The notes under the pieces are model-generated. The model did no database searches. It was given only the letters and a program-made list of their open reading frames with translations, and was not told the DNA's origin. A stretch of 44,058 nt of DNA from Secundilactobacillus malefermentans DSM 5705 = KCTC 3548. GTDB lineage: Bacteria > Bacillota > Bacilli > Lactobacillales > Lactobacillaceae. A program made the position numbers and the translations under genes. The DNA is taken from contig NZ_AZGJ01000016.1 of assembly GCF_001436395.1 (NCBI RefSeq), positions 1 to 44,058 on the forward strand, in the 5' to 3' direction. Below, piece by piece: positions 23,678-31,818 of this stretch. The number at the start of each line of letters is the position of its first letter. Position 1 is the stretch's first letter.

Positions 23678-26215
23678 ATGACACAACAAATTAAAATTCC
23701 CACCCAAATTGAAGTCCGTGGTGGAGAAGTTAACAACTTAAAGGGGATTGATGTCGACATTCCCCTGAACCAGTTTGTCGCCGTATCAGGCCTTTCGGGT
23801 TCTGGGAAATCCTCCTTAGCGATGGGAATCCTGTACGCTGAAGGTTCACGCCGTTATTTGGATGCGTTAGCGACTTACACGAGACGCCGAATTAACCAGG
23901 TTGGGCGGCCAAACGTCAAATCAGTTAAGTACATTCCGGCCGCGTTAGCGCTGCGCCAGCGGCCTAACGTTCCTTCCGTGCGCTCAACCGTCGGCACGAT
24001 GACCGAAATTTATAATGTTTTACGGCTGATATACTCACGGTTGGGGTCGCTGGTTTGTCCCAATGGTCATCGAATAAAGCCAACAATTAAGATTGCAGAA
24101 GCAATGGATGTTGTGGGTGACCAAATGAGTGTCATTGAGTGTCCCGTTTGTGGGGTTAAATTTCATGCATTTGGTGCCGAGGACTTTGCCTTCAATTCGG
24201 ATGGCGCTTGTCCAACCTGTGGTGGCTTGGGAAAAACGAAGCAAATAGATGCAAGCAAGCTAATCTATGATGAAAACTCAAGCTTGGCTGACGGGGCGAT
24301 TGCCTCATGGCGTTTACCAGGCCGAAATTTCATGCCAACGGTGGCGGCTGCAATGGGGATTCGGACCGATATTCCATACAAGGATTTGACGGATGAGGAA
24401 AAGAACACGGTTTTGCACGGTGAAAAGAAGCAGTATCCCGTCGACATTCTTTCTGGTACTGGGCGGGTTTTTCATATGGAGCATGCCCTATTTGAAAATG
24501 CCTACAACGCAATTGAGGACAGTATGGCAACTACTAAAAGCGAGCGGGCACTAAAGCGATTGAATCAGTTTTATAAATTTAGTACGTGTGAAACCTGTCA
24601 CGGAACTCGGTTGAACCCGGATCGGTTGCACCAAGAGGTTACCGGGTTGAATATCGCTGAAGCGAGTGAAATGCCACTTGGTGATTTAACGGATTTTGTC
24701 ACTAAAATGAAGGCTGCCTTACCGGAAAATATGCAAGCATTAGCGACTAATTTAAGTTCTGAATTGTTAAATCAATTGCAGCCGTTGCTCGATTTAGGGT
24801 TGAACTATTTGACGATGAATCGATTAGGATCAACACTTTCAACCGGTGAGTTACAACGGATTCAATTAGGCCGCACGTTGCGAACGGAAACGACCGGCGT
24901 TCTGTACATTTTGGACGAGCCATCAGTGGGGCTACATCCTGATAACATTGCTGGGCTGATTAAAATTTTCAGGCAGCTGATTGCAGGCGGAAATTCATTG
25001 GTCGTTGTCGATCATGAAACGTCAATTATTAACGCAGCGGATTGGGTGATTGAAATTGGCCCTGGATCTGGTGCAAAGGGTGGTCAAGTCGTTGCGACCG
25101 GCACCCCGGATGAGTTAAAGAAGAATCATAAGTCACTGATTGGACCATTTTTGTCCGGCGAGGCAACCATTCAATCTCGGAAATTAGCAAGTGAAAAGGC
25201 GCTATTCAAAGCGAGTCAATTTGGCTTAACGGTTAATCACCGTTTTAATTTAAATCAATTGACGGCTAAGTTCCCGCTGAAGAAAATTAGTGCAATTACT
25301 GGCTTTTCTGGTGCCGGAAAGACGACTTTAATTTTGGATAGCTTGGTGCCAGCGCTTGAACGCTCAATTAAGAAGCAAAAGCTCCCAGAGCATGTGGCCA
25401 AATTAGACGCTGGACAGCTCCGCCATGTCGTTAGTGTGGATGCAACTCCGGTCGGCAAAAATATGCGTTCAACGGTTGCAACCTACACGAACATCATGGA
25501 TGCGTTGCGTAAATTATTTGCAAGTTTGCCCGACGCCAAAAAGAACCACTACACAGCAAGCTACTTCTCCTACAATAATAAGGAGGGTGGCTGTCCAACC
25601 TGTGGCGGAACCGGCCAAATTTCACTGGATATCCAGTATTTACCGGATATGGTGGAAACCTGTCCAACTTGTGGTGGAAATCGGTTTAACCCGGACATTT
25701 TGAAAATTAAGTGGCGCGGGAACTCGATCGCTGACTTATTGGCGCTAGAAGTGGAAGAAGCAATTCCAGTTTTGAAGGATGAAACGACTATTGCTGATAC
25801 GCTTCAAGTTTTAAAGGAAATGGGACTTGGCTATCTGCACTTGGGCGAAGATACACCAACGTTGTCAGGTGGTGAGGCACAACGACTGAAGCTGACGTCC
25901 CACTTGAAACGTCGGCAAACAAACAGTCTTTTCATTTTCGATGAACCGACGATTGGGCTCCATCCATTGGACGTTCAAACGTTGTTGAAAGTGTTTGATC
26001 AACTCCTTGAGCAAGGGGCAACAATCTTGCTCATTACCCACGACTTAGACTTGATGGCAAACTCAGATTACCTCTTTGATTTAGGACCAATGGGCGGATC
26101 CGACGGGGGCCAGATAATGGCGCAGGGTCGACCAGATGATCTTGTGAAACAACCAAATGGCTTAACCTCAAAGTACCTGAGGGAACACTATCAAAATCAC
26201 CATATGACAGTATAA
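23678..26215 (+). CDS. UvrA2-like ABC ATPase lacking the UvrB-binding domain
   Basis: An 845-residue tandem ABC ATPase of the UvrA family. It has Walker A GLSGSGKSS (about 38-46), first zinc module CPVCG/CPTCGG (about 155-183), signature LSTGELQR (387), ILDEPSVGLHP, second Walker A GFSGAGKTT (542), second zinc module CPTCGG/CPTCGG (638-667), LSGGEAQR (729) and FDEPTIGLHP. Between CPNGH and CPVCG only about 30 residues remain where UvrA has a UvrB-binding domain of over 100, the mark of UvrA2/DrrC-type proteins linked to tolerance of DNA-binding drugs. ATG 23678 follows AGGAGGGG; the upstream in-frame codons lie in repeat A. It stands alone between inverted repeats. Confidence 0.88.
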   Translation: MTQQIKIPTQIEVRGGEVNNLKGIDVDIPLNQFVAVSGLSGSGKSSLAMGILYAEGSRRYLDALATYTRRRINQVGRPNVKSVKYIPAALALRQRPNVPSVRSTVGTMTEIYNVLRLIYSRLGSLVCPNGHRIKPTIKIAEAMDVVGDQMSVIECPVCGVKFHAFGAEDFAFNSDGACPTCGGLGKTKQIDASKLIYDENSSLADGAIASWRLPGRNFMPTVAAAMGIRTDIPYKDLTDEEKNTVLHGEKKQYPVDILSGTGRVFHMEHALFENAYNAIEDSMATTKSERALKRLNQFYKFSTCETCHGTRLNPDRLHQEVTGLNIAEASEMPLGDLTDFVTKMKAALPENMQALATNLSSELLNQLQPLLDLGLNYLTMNRLGSTLSTGELQRIQLGRTLRTETTGVLYILDEPSVGLHPDNIAGLIKIFRQLIAGGNSLVVVDHETSIINAADWVIEIGPGSGAKGGQVVATGTPDELKKNHKSLIGPFLSGEATIQSRKLASEKALFKASQFGLTVNHRFNLNQLTAKFPLKKISAITGFSGAGKTTLILDSLVPALERSIKKQKLPEHVAKLDAGQLRHVVSVDATPVGKNMRSTVATYTNIMDALRKLFASLPDAKKNHYTASYFSYNNKEGGCPTCGGTGQISLDIQYLPDMVETCPTCGGNRFNPDILKIKWRGNSIADLLALEVEEAIPVLKDETTIADTLQVLKEMGLGYLHLGEDTPTLSGGEAQRLKLTSHLKRRQTNSLFIFDEPTIGLHPLDVQTLLKVFDQLLEQGATILLITHDLDLMANSDYLFDLGPMGGSDGGQIMAQGRPDDLVKQPNGLTSKYLREHYQNHHMTV

Positions 26216-26221
26216 AAAATG

Positions 26222-26405
26222 AGGGTGAGACAAAAGGCGGTTTGCTTATGAGCATAGCCTAGATTAACGAGTAATCCTGTACTTGGGATTATTTGTTGAT
26301 CGTAGCTAGGCGGAGAAAGCAGCCTTTTGGAACCCGACTAAATAAGAATATTCGGAAATAGAATAGGAGCTGGGACAAAACATTTGTTTTGTCTCAGCTC
26401 CTTTT
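26222..26405 (-). repeat. Non-coding repeat, copy B (inverted relative to copy A)
   Basis: Read on the minus strand it runs from the hairpin at 26405-26366 through TCGGGTTCCAAAAGGC, then CAACAAATAATCC, GGATTACTCGTTAATCTAGG and CGCCTTTTGTCTCACC, the same order as copy A on the plus strand. Shared blocks amount to roughly 170 bases with scattered substitutions. CCAAAAGGC and GCCTTTTGT at the ends of the inner part form inverted termini. It has no coding capacity. Confidence 0.75.
26366..26405. terminator. Hairpin terminator between the converging uvrA2-like and PfpI genes
   Basis: GGAGCTGGGACAAAAC pairs with GTTTTGTCTCAGCTCC around ATTT (one G-T pair), with TTTT after. The type GGGACAAAAC/GTTTTGTC is a frequent intergenic hairpin in lactobacilli. 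Confidence 0.8.
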
Positions 26406-26411
26406 GTAAGT

Positions 26412-26942
26412 TTATGAAACTGGAACTGCGTCTAACACCTTGAGCATAGCATCATTGAAATTTTGGAGATCATTAGGATTTCGGCTCGTCACTAATTGAT
26501 CGTCAACGACAACCGTTTTATCCTCAACATCTGCGCCAGCATACTTCAAGTCTACCTGAATCGTTTTGAAGGCGGTCATGTGTCGTCCCTTCGCCTTGTC
26601 CGCAGTGATGATCAGCTGGGGGCCGTGGCAAATTGCGAAGACTGGTTTGTTTTGATCCATAAAAGCTTCTACAAACTTGACGTAGCGGGGATCCTCACGT
26701 AAGCTGTCGGGCGAATAGCCACCGGGAAGCAAGAGCCCAATGAACTGATCTGGGTTAACGTCCGCGATACTTTCATCAATCGTAAATGGATTGTCGTGTT
26801 TACCCTTCACAATTTTACCCGACTTATCTTCAATTAAAATTGGATAATACCCGGCTTTTTGTAAGGCGCTTCGAGGGGAAGTAAGTTCAACATCTTCAAC
26901 GCCATCAGTTACTAAGACGGCAATTCGTTTATTCTCTGCCAT
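26412..26942 (-). CDS. DJ-1/PfpI-family protein (YhbO/deglycase-like)
   Basis: A 176-residue cytoplasmic protein of the DJ-1/PfpI superfamily. The nucleophile elbow is AICHGPQ with Cys105 and His106, with the partner acid in DGVED (Glu16) and the GLLLPGGY strand-loop before the elbow. This is the YhbO/PfpI type, variously described as intracellular protease, glyoxalase or deglycase; the activity here cannot be told. ATG 26942 has GGAGG eight bases upstream; the longer open frame to 27053 has no site and runs into the promoter region. It is divergent from the pyruvate oxidase gene, so a role in oxidative or carbonyl stress fits the context. Confidence 0.85.
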   Translation of the reverse strand: MAENKRIAVLVTDGVEDVELTSPRSALQKAGYYPILIEDKSGKIVKGKHDNPFTIDESIADVNPDQFIGLLLPGGYSPDSLREDPRYVKFVEAFMDQNKPVFAICHGPQLIITADKAKGRHMTAFKTIQVDLKYAGADVEDKTVVVDDQLVTSRNPNDLQNFNDAMLKVLDAVPVS

Positions 26943-27015
26943 TGAAATGTCCTCCTTTATTGTTATCCCTACTATATCTAAGGTGGGGGTCAAATCGCAA
27001 TGAATTTGATTGAGA

Positions 27016-27030
27016 ATGTAAGCCCTTTCT
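27016..27030 (+). promoter_or_regulatory. Imperfect cre-like box before pyruvate oxidase
   Basis: ATGTAAGCCCTTTCT fits WTGNAANCGNWNNCW except for C in place of the central G. Pyruvate oxidase genes of lactobacilli are known targets of CcpA, which makes the site worth noting, but the mismatch is in the most conserved pair. Confidence 0.3.
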
Positions 27031-27088
27031 TGATTGCTAAAAATAGTGTACATTTAAGGGGACAATTAAACTAATTGAGGTGTGAATT

Positions 27089-28816
27089 ATGGCAGAAATG
27101 AAAGCTTCACAAGCTTTAGCACAAGTTTTAGAATCCTGGGATATCAAACGGGTATACGGTATTCCAGCCGATACGGTAATCGATGGGTTTTATCAAGAAC
27201 GGGATAAAATTGAGTACATTCAAGTTCGCCACGAGGAAGTAGGCTCGCTGGCTGCTGTCGCAACGGCCAAGGCAACCGGCAAAATTGGGGTCATGTGCGG
27301 GTCAGTCGGACCAGGGGCACTTCATCTACTTTACGGATTATACGACGCCAAAATGGATCATGTGCCTGTTCTTGCCATCGTTGGTCAAACAGTCACAAAA
27401 GCAATTAACACCGCTTATCTTCAAGAAATGGATGAGGATGCTTGGTTCAGTGACTTTACCGATTTTCATAAACAAGTAACCACGGCAGAACAGATTCCAG
27501 ACGTTGTGGATGCTGCCATTCGTTATGCATACGGACACAATGGCCCTGCCGTCATTATTATGCCAGATGACTTACCAGCGCAGACAATTAATTTTGAACC
27601 AATTAAAACCAAGCAAATTAGCCATTCAACGATTGAAAGTAAAATTGCGGATGAAGATGTGGCCGAAACACTCGATTTGATTAAAGCAGCCAAGCGGCCC
27701 TTATTGCTAGTTGGTCAAGGGATGAAGGGAAATCGGGAACTTATTCAAGCTTTCTCGGAAAAGTTTCAGCTTCCCATTGTGACGAGTGCGCCTGCAATTG
27801 GCGTTGTATCGTCTGATTTCAGAAACATGCTGGGATCAATGGGACGAATTGGGTCCAAACCCGCTTTTGAAGCCGGCCAGTTAGCTGACTTGCTAATCAT
27901 GGTTGGGACCAACTATCCGTTTGCCCGCTTCTTACCAAAGACTATTAAAGTCGTTCAAATTGATACCCGTTTATCCGTTTTGGGTCGTCAACGTGCCGTG
28001 GATCAGGCGGTGTTAGCAGATGGCAAAGCCTATCTTCAAAAGTTGATTGACGCTGGAAACCTACAACCATTTAACGGTTGGGTTAAGGCCAATCGAACCA
28101 ATCGCCAAAATTGGCTAAATTACTTAGCCAAACGCGCTTCTCAACCAGGGCAGTTAACCGCTGAAGCCGTCATTAATACCATCAAGCAACGCGCTGATCA
28201 AGACGCTTATTTTGCACTCGATGTTGGTAACAACGTCACGTGGGCTACTCGACAACTCCCCTTTAATGCTGATCAGGAGATGAGCATGTCGTCCTGGATT
28301 GGCACAATGGGATATGGATTAGCAGCTGGGCTGGCCGTCAAATTGGAACAACCTAATCGCCAAGTCATTAGCATCATGGGCGATGGCGGCTACACAATGG
28401 TTTCTCAAGATTTACTAACGCAGGTGCAGTACCAAACCCCCGTTATCACCGTTATTATGAAAAACTCAGCGTTTGGCTTTATTTCCCACGAAGAATCTAG
28501 CCGGGGACAGTCGGACTATGGGGTTCAATTTGTCGGGGCAAATTGGGCTGGCGTTGCTGAGAATATGGGGGCTGTCGGCTTGCACGCCCAGACGCAGGCT
28601 GAACTAGATGAGGTATTTAACAAGGCACTAGATTTGCAAGCACAAGGAGACAAACGACCCATCGTCATCGAAGCCAGCATCAAAAATGAGGACCCGGTTG
28701 ACACGAGTTTCATGCCAATTGATCCTGACCAATTTGATTCTAAAACAATCAAGAAGTTCCGGGATACTTACGGCATTACGGAAGCTGATCAACCTGCACT
28801 TTCAACTTTGCTTTAA
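27089..28816 (+). CDS. pox: Pyruvate oxidase (H2O2 and acetyl-phosphate forming)
   Basis: A 575-residue thiamine-diphosphate enzyme of the POX/acetolactate-synthase family. It converts pyruvate, phosphate and O2 to acetyl-phosphate, CO2 and H2O2. The N-terminal domain has the cofactor-activating Glu in IQVRHEEVGSLAA (about 49-50); a central FAD/nucleotide domain follows; the C-terminal thiamine motif begins MGDGGYTMV and ends NSAFGFI. No signal peptide; length is close to SpxB and L. plantarum Pox. The RBS GAGGTG lies seven bases before ATG 27089. It is probably monocistronic and may be CcpA-controlled. Another thiamine enzyme of the family cannot be fully excluded, but POX is the best fit. 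Confidence 0.88.
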   Translation: MAEMKASQALAQVLESWDIKRVYGIPADTVIDGFYQERDKIEYIQVRHEEVGSLAAVATAKATGKIGVMCGSVGPGALHLLYGLYDAKMDHVPVLAIVGQTVTKAINTAYLQEMDEDAWFSDFTDFHKQVTTAEQIPDVVDAAIRYAYGHNGPAVIIMPDDLPAQTINFEPIKTKQISHSTIESKIADEDVAETLDLIKAAKRPLLLVGQGMKGNRELIQAFSEKFQLPIVTSAPAIGVVSSDFRNMLGSMGRIGSKPAFEAGQLADLLIMVGTNYPFARFLPKTIKVVQIDTRLSVLGRQRAVDQAVLADGKAYLQKLIDAGNLQPFNGWVKANRTNRQNWLNYLAKRASQPGQLTAEAVINTIKQRADQDAYFALDVGNNVTWATRQLPFNADQEMSMSSWIGTMGYGLAAGLAVKLEQPNRQVISIMGDGGYTMVSQDLLTQVQYQTPVITVIMKNSAFGFISHEESSRGQSDYGVQFVGANWAGVAENMGAVGLHAQTQAELDEVFNKALDLQAQGDKRPIVIEASIKNEDPVDTSFMPIDPDQFDSKTIKKFRDTYGITEADQPALSTLL

Positions 28817-28840
28817 CTTTGGGGTTGAAGCTGGTATCAT
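28812..28840 (+). promoter_or_regulatory. Possible promoter of the pseudouridine synthase gene
   Basis: TTTAAC (28812-28817) and TATCAT (28835-28840) are 17 bases apart, and TGG precedes the latter. It overlaps the stop codon of the pyruvate oxidase gene, after which no terminator is seen. Confidence 0.35.
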
Positions 28841-28872
28841 CTTACTGATAGATGAAAGAGGTTGGAAAAGGG

Positions 28873-29757
28873 ATGCAATTTGAATGGCAAAAGGAAACGG
28901 GTCCGGATCAAACTGTCAAAAAGTTTTTAGGAACAAAGGGTGTTAGTCACCGCTTAATTAGTGCGGCTAAACAGGAAAGTGATGCTTCTTTTCAATTAAA
29001 TGGTGACTTGGTGGATGCAAGCGAATTCGTTTCGGTGGGGGATACCATTGGGTTCAATTTACCGGATGAACCCTCCGATCCAAATGTTCCAGTAAGTTAT
29101 GAGCCGTTAGACATCGTGGCTGAAACCAATCACTGGCTGGTCGTCAATAAGGAGGCTGGGCTGACGGTTGTTCCTGGTCCTGCAAATCGTGAGGACACGC
29201 TGGTTAACCGGATTAAGGGCCATTTGATGAATGAAAATTCAGCGCAGCTAGTTCCCCATATTATTACCAGATTGGACCGCTTTACGAGTGGTTTGGTTTT
29301 AGTTGCAAAACACCGATATGCTAATTCGCTCTTTAGCGAGCAACTGGCTAATCATGAATTGAAAAAGACGTATATTGCTATCGTTTCGGGAAATATGGAA
29401 AAAGCCCATGATTTAATTGATAAGCCAATTCGACGAGCGGATGAGGGCTTTAATCAGATTGTGGCACCAGATGGGAAATCCGCACAAACGGAATACTGGG
29501 TCCTGGGCCAGAACGATGATTATTCGCTGGTAAAAGTTAATCTGTTGACTGGCAGAACGCATCAAATTCGGGTTCATTTTCAAGCAATTGGTCATCCGTT
29601 GTTGGGCGATGAATTGTATCATGGTCCGTTGAATTTGGGCATTAGCCGTCAAGCACTCCATGCGAGTGAGTTATCGTTTACGGATCCGTTTACGGGTGAG
29701 TTGCAACAGTTTAAGGCAGACTTGCCGGCAGATATGGCGCAATTGAATAACTTTTGA
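28873..29757 (+). CDS. RluA-family RNA pseudouridine synthase
   Basis: A 294-residue enzyme that isomerises uridine in rRNA or tRNA. The catalytic motif is ITRLDRFTSGLVL with Asp135, followed by the RluA-typical GRTHQIRVHFQAIGHPLLGD. The first 70 residues resemble the small RNA-binding S4-like lead region of RluD/RluC homologs. ATG 28873 is preferred to 28852, since AGAGG (28857-28861) lies between them. Which uridine is modified cannot be deduced; Firmicutes carry several RluA paralogs. Its own promoter and terminator appear to bracket it. Confidence 0.9.
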   Translation: MQFEWQKETGPDQTVKKFLGTKGVSHRLISAAKQESDASFQLNGDLVDASEFVSVGDTIGFNLPDEPSDPNVPVSYEPLDIVAETNHWLVVNKEAGLTVVPGPANREDTLVNRIKGHLMNENSAQLVPHIITRLDRFTSGLVLVAKHRYANSLFSEQLANHELKKTYIAIVSGNMEKAHDLIDKPIRRADEGFNQIVAPDGKSAQTEYWVLGQNDDYSLVKVNLLTGRTHQIRVHFQAIGHPLLGDELYHGPLNLGISRQALHASELSFTDPFTGELQQFKADLPADMAQLNNF

Positions 29758-29783
29758 AAGTAGCTGAGCGAGCTACTTTTTTT
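29757..29783 (+). terminator. Terminator of the pseudouridine synthase gene
   Basis: AAAGTAGCT and AGCTACTTT pair around GAGCG, followed by further T. The stem overlaps the stop codon. Confidence 0.9.
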
Positions 29784-29797
29784 GTTTCCAGCGAGCA

Positions 29798-29806
29798 TGG
29801 TACAAT
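29798..29806 (+). promoter_or_regulatory. Extended -10 promoter of the DUF1003 gene
   Basis: TGG followed by TACAAT (29801-29806), 31 bases before the ATG. No good -35. Confidence 0.45.
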
Positions 29807-29836
29807 GGGTCTATTAAAGGATTTTGAGGTGAACAA

Positions 29837-30616
29837 ATGGCTGAAAAGAAGCAACACGTTTCTTGCATTGTTGATAATCGAGAATATGAGGTCGAAGAGG
29901 GCGTCTACTTAAAAGAGCTTTCCACTGAATTACGGAATCGAATTAAGGCGGATCATCCAAAGGTAACACCGAATGATTTTATTTGTAGTCACCACTTATT
30001 GCGTTACAGGTTAGCCAGTGTCGATGCTTTGATTAATACCGATTTAAAGCAGAGTGGCAAAATTAATCGAAAACTGACTAAAGCGCTTCAAAGCGATGAT
30101 TATGAAGTCACGGATGTGAATGATAAATTACTGCACAGTCTCACTTTTGGGCAAAAGATTGCCGATGATGTGGCTCGTTTTGGTGGTAGTTGGGGATTCA
30201 TCATTATTTTCGTTTGCATCCTGGTTTTCTGGATGGTGTTCAATTCTCTGCAATTGTTTGGCATTCATTTTGATTCGTATCCGTTTATTCTACTGAATTT
30301 ATTCTTGAGTTGTATTGCCGCAATTCAGGCGCCCATCATTATGATGAGTCAGAATCGGTCTGCGGATCGCGACCGGCTTGACGCAGAAAATGATTTTCAC
30401 GTTAATTTAAAATCCGAACATGAATTAAGAATTTTGCATGCTAAGTTGGATCACCTATCTCAAAATCAAATGCCCCATTCGCTTGAAGTTTCAAAAGTTG
30501 AAATTGAAATTCTAAGTGAAATTCGGAGTGAATTGGTTGAGCTAAGATTGCGACAGGAATCATTGGAACAGTCGGTTAATGGACTAGAGCAAAAATCAAA
30601 AGGACAACCGCTTTGA
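29837..30616 (+). CDS. DUF1003 membrane protein
   Basis: A 259-residue protein of the DUF1003 family. Two helices at about 115-160 hold the family core, including FDSYPFILLNLFLSCIAA and QAPIIMMSQNRSADRDR. An N-terminal cytoplasmic domain of about 100 residues contains two Cys and paired His (FICSHH), possibly metal-binding. The C-terminal 60 residues are charged and heptad-like, so a coiled coil is likely. Molecular function of the family is unknown to me. It is preceded by its own promoter and stands 55 bases before a GNAT gene, perhaps co-transcribed. Confidence 0.85.
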   Translation: MAEKKQHVSCIVDNREYEVEEGVYLKELSTELRNRIKADHPKVTPNDFICSHHLLRYRLASVDALINTDLKQSGKINRKLTKALQSDDYEVTDVNDKLLHSLTFGQKIADDVARFGGSWGFIIIFVCILVFWMVFNSLQLFGIHFDSYPFILLNLFLSCIAAIQAPIIMMSQNRSADRDRLDAENDFHVNLKSEHELRILHAKLDHLSQNQMPHSLEVSKVEIEILSEIRSELVELRLRQESLEQSVNGLEQKSKGQPL

Positions 30617-30671
30617 CTTTTAGGGGTTTGTTCAGTATCCTTGTATCTAAGTAACAAATAGGAGGATTTTT

Positions 30672-31262
30672 GTGTTAACCATTAGAACAGCCAAATCGGA
30701 TGATGCGGGCCAGATAGCGCCCTTAATTAATCTGATTTTTGATGAAATGCAGCTTGAGGAATTAGAAGATATTCCTGAACCTGGATTAGAGAAGGTCATT
30801 ACGATGGCTTATCGAACAAGAACTTATTTGTCCGATAAGGCAACCACCGTGGTGGCCGAGGCCAATGGCCAAGTTGTTGGGGTTGCCTTTGGGTACCCTG
30901 GCGAAAATGAGGAAGCGGTTGATCGGGTTCTAGAGAACTTATCCGCTAAGAGTAACGATTTTGATGAGCCAATGACGTTTGACTCAGAAACAAATGGCAA
31001 CGAATGGTACTTAGATTCCATTGCTGTATCGCCAGATTATCAAGGGCATGGCGTTGGAAGCCAGCTTTTAAGAGCACTTCCAGAATATGCTAAGGCAGAC
31101 GACGAGTCTGTCATCGGTTTGAATGTCGACTTTGAAAATCCAGACGCGATGAAACTTTATGGGCGTCATGGCTTTGAGGCTGTCGGCAAGCGGATGATTG
31201 GGGACCACGAGTATTATCACATGCAAAAGCAGGTTGATAATCGAGCCACCATTAAACTTTAA
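30672..31262 (+). CDS. GNAT-family N-acetyltransferase
   Basis: A 196-residue single-domain acetyltransferase. The acetyl-CoA loop is the segment YQGHGVGSQLLRAL at about residues 122-135, preceded by the beta4 strand WYLDSIAVSP and followed by LYGRHGFEAVGK. The initiator is GTG at 30672, six bases after GGAGG. Substrate unknown. A terminator follows. Confidence 0.88.
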   Translation: MLTIRTAKSDDAGQIAPLINLIFDEMQLEELEDIPEPGLEKVITMAYRTRTYLSDKATTVVAEANGQVVGVAFGYPGENEEAVDRVLENLSAKSNDFDEPMTFDSETNGNEWYLDSIAVSPDYQGHGVGSQLLRALPEYAKADDESVIGLNVDFENPDAMKLYGRHGFEAVGKRMIGDHEYYHMQKQVDNRATIKL

Positions 31263-31268
31263 TCTAAA

Positions 31269-31308
31269 AAGTCCTGAGTTTGGAAATTCCAAACTCGGGG
31301 CTTATTTC
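31269..31308 (+). terminator. Terminator of the GNAT gene
   Basis: AAGTCCTGAGTTTGGAA pairs with TTCCAAACTCGGGGCTT (two weak pairs), followed by a short, interrupted T-run. The stem is long; the U tract is modest. Confidence 0.7.
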
Positions 31309-31329
31309 ATTTGATTCCTAAAATAACTC

Positions 31330-31358
31330 ATGACTAAACCGATGGCCACTGATAGAAT
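31330..31358 (+). promoter_or_regulatory. Promoter of the orphan 133-residue protein gene
   Basis: ATGACT and TAGAAT are 17 bases apart and TGA precedes the -10, a good extended promoter 32 bases before the ATG. Confidence 0.6.
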
Positions 31359-31390
31359 AGAAACAATATCACTAAATGGAGGCACAAACG

Positions 31391-31792
31391 ATGAAGGATA
31401 ATCTTCAATTGGGTGACGATGAATTTAAGCAGATGCTGTTGATTCTGGCAAATCCCGTCACACAAAAGAATCACAAAGACTTTAAATTTTTAGACTACGA
31501 AATGAATGAAATTGCCGATGATATTTGGGCAATGCCCGCCTATATGGCCGATGATGATGACTTTAGTTTCTTCTTCATTATCACTAAAATTGATTCGGGC
31601 GAAACGGTTGTTGCGTTTGCTGAAGGCCAATTTGATGATCAAAAGTTTAATCTTGGAAACCCAGTAACAACGGGTCAGGGGCTCAACACACTTTATGAAC
31701 AGCAGCCCGATCGCGCCAAACGAGTTCTGAAATTTTTGAATGATATTTCTAAGGCAAATGAGGGCGAGTGGCGAATGATTGAAGCGTCATAA
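31391..31792 (+). CDS. Small acidic protein of unknown function
   Basis: I do not recognise this 133-residue protein. It is acidic, with a DDDD run near residue 54, one Cys-free soluble chain, no signal peptide and no membrane segment; predicted alternation of strands (FSFFFIITKI, ETVVAFAEGQF) and a last helix (DRAKRVLKFLNDISKAN) suggest a compact alpha/beta fold. ATG 31391 lies eight bases after GGAGG; an ATG at 31376 precedes that site. The MFS exporter gene starts 26 bases downstream, so the two may form an operon. Confidence 0.75.
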   Translation: MKDNLQLGDDEFKQMLLILANPVTQKNHKDFKFLDYEMNEIADDIWAMPAYMADDDDFSFFFIITKIDSGETVVAFAEGQFDDQKFNLGNPVTTGQGLNTLYEQQPDRAKRVLKFLNDISKANEGEWRMIEAS

Positions 31793-31818
31793 GCTGTAAA
31801 GAAGAGGGGGGAGTTGTG

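Noticed and set aside
23387-26405. An insertion sequence carrying uvrA2
   Set aside because: There is no transposase and the flanking repeats are non-coding, so only a repeat-flanked gene can be claimed.
27016-27030. Firm claim of CcpA control of pyruvate oxidase
   Set aside because: The box misses the central G, so it is only listed as a weak candidate.
26943-27053. N-terminal extension of the PfpI-type protein
   Set aside because: The added 37 residues are not conserved-looking, lack an RBS and overlap the divergent promoter region; GGAGG supports the later start.
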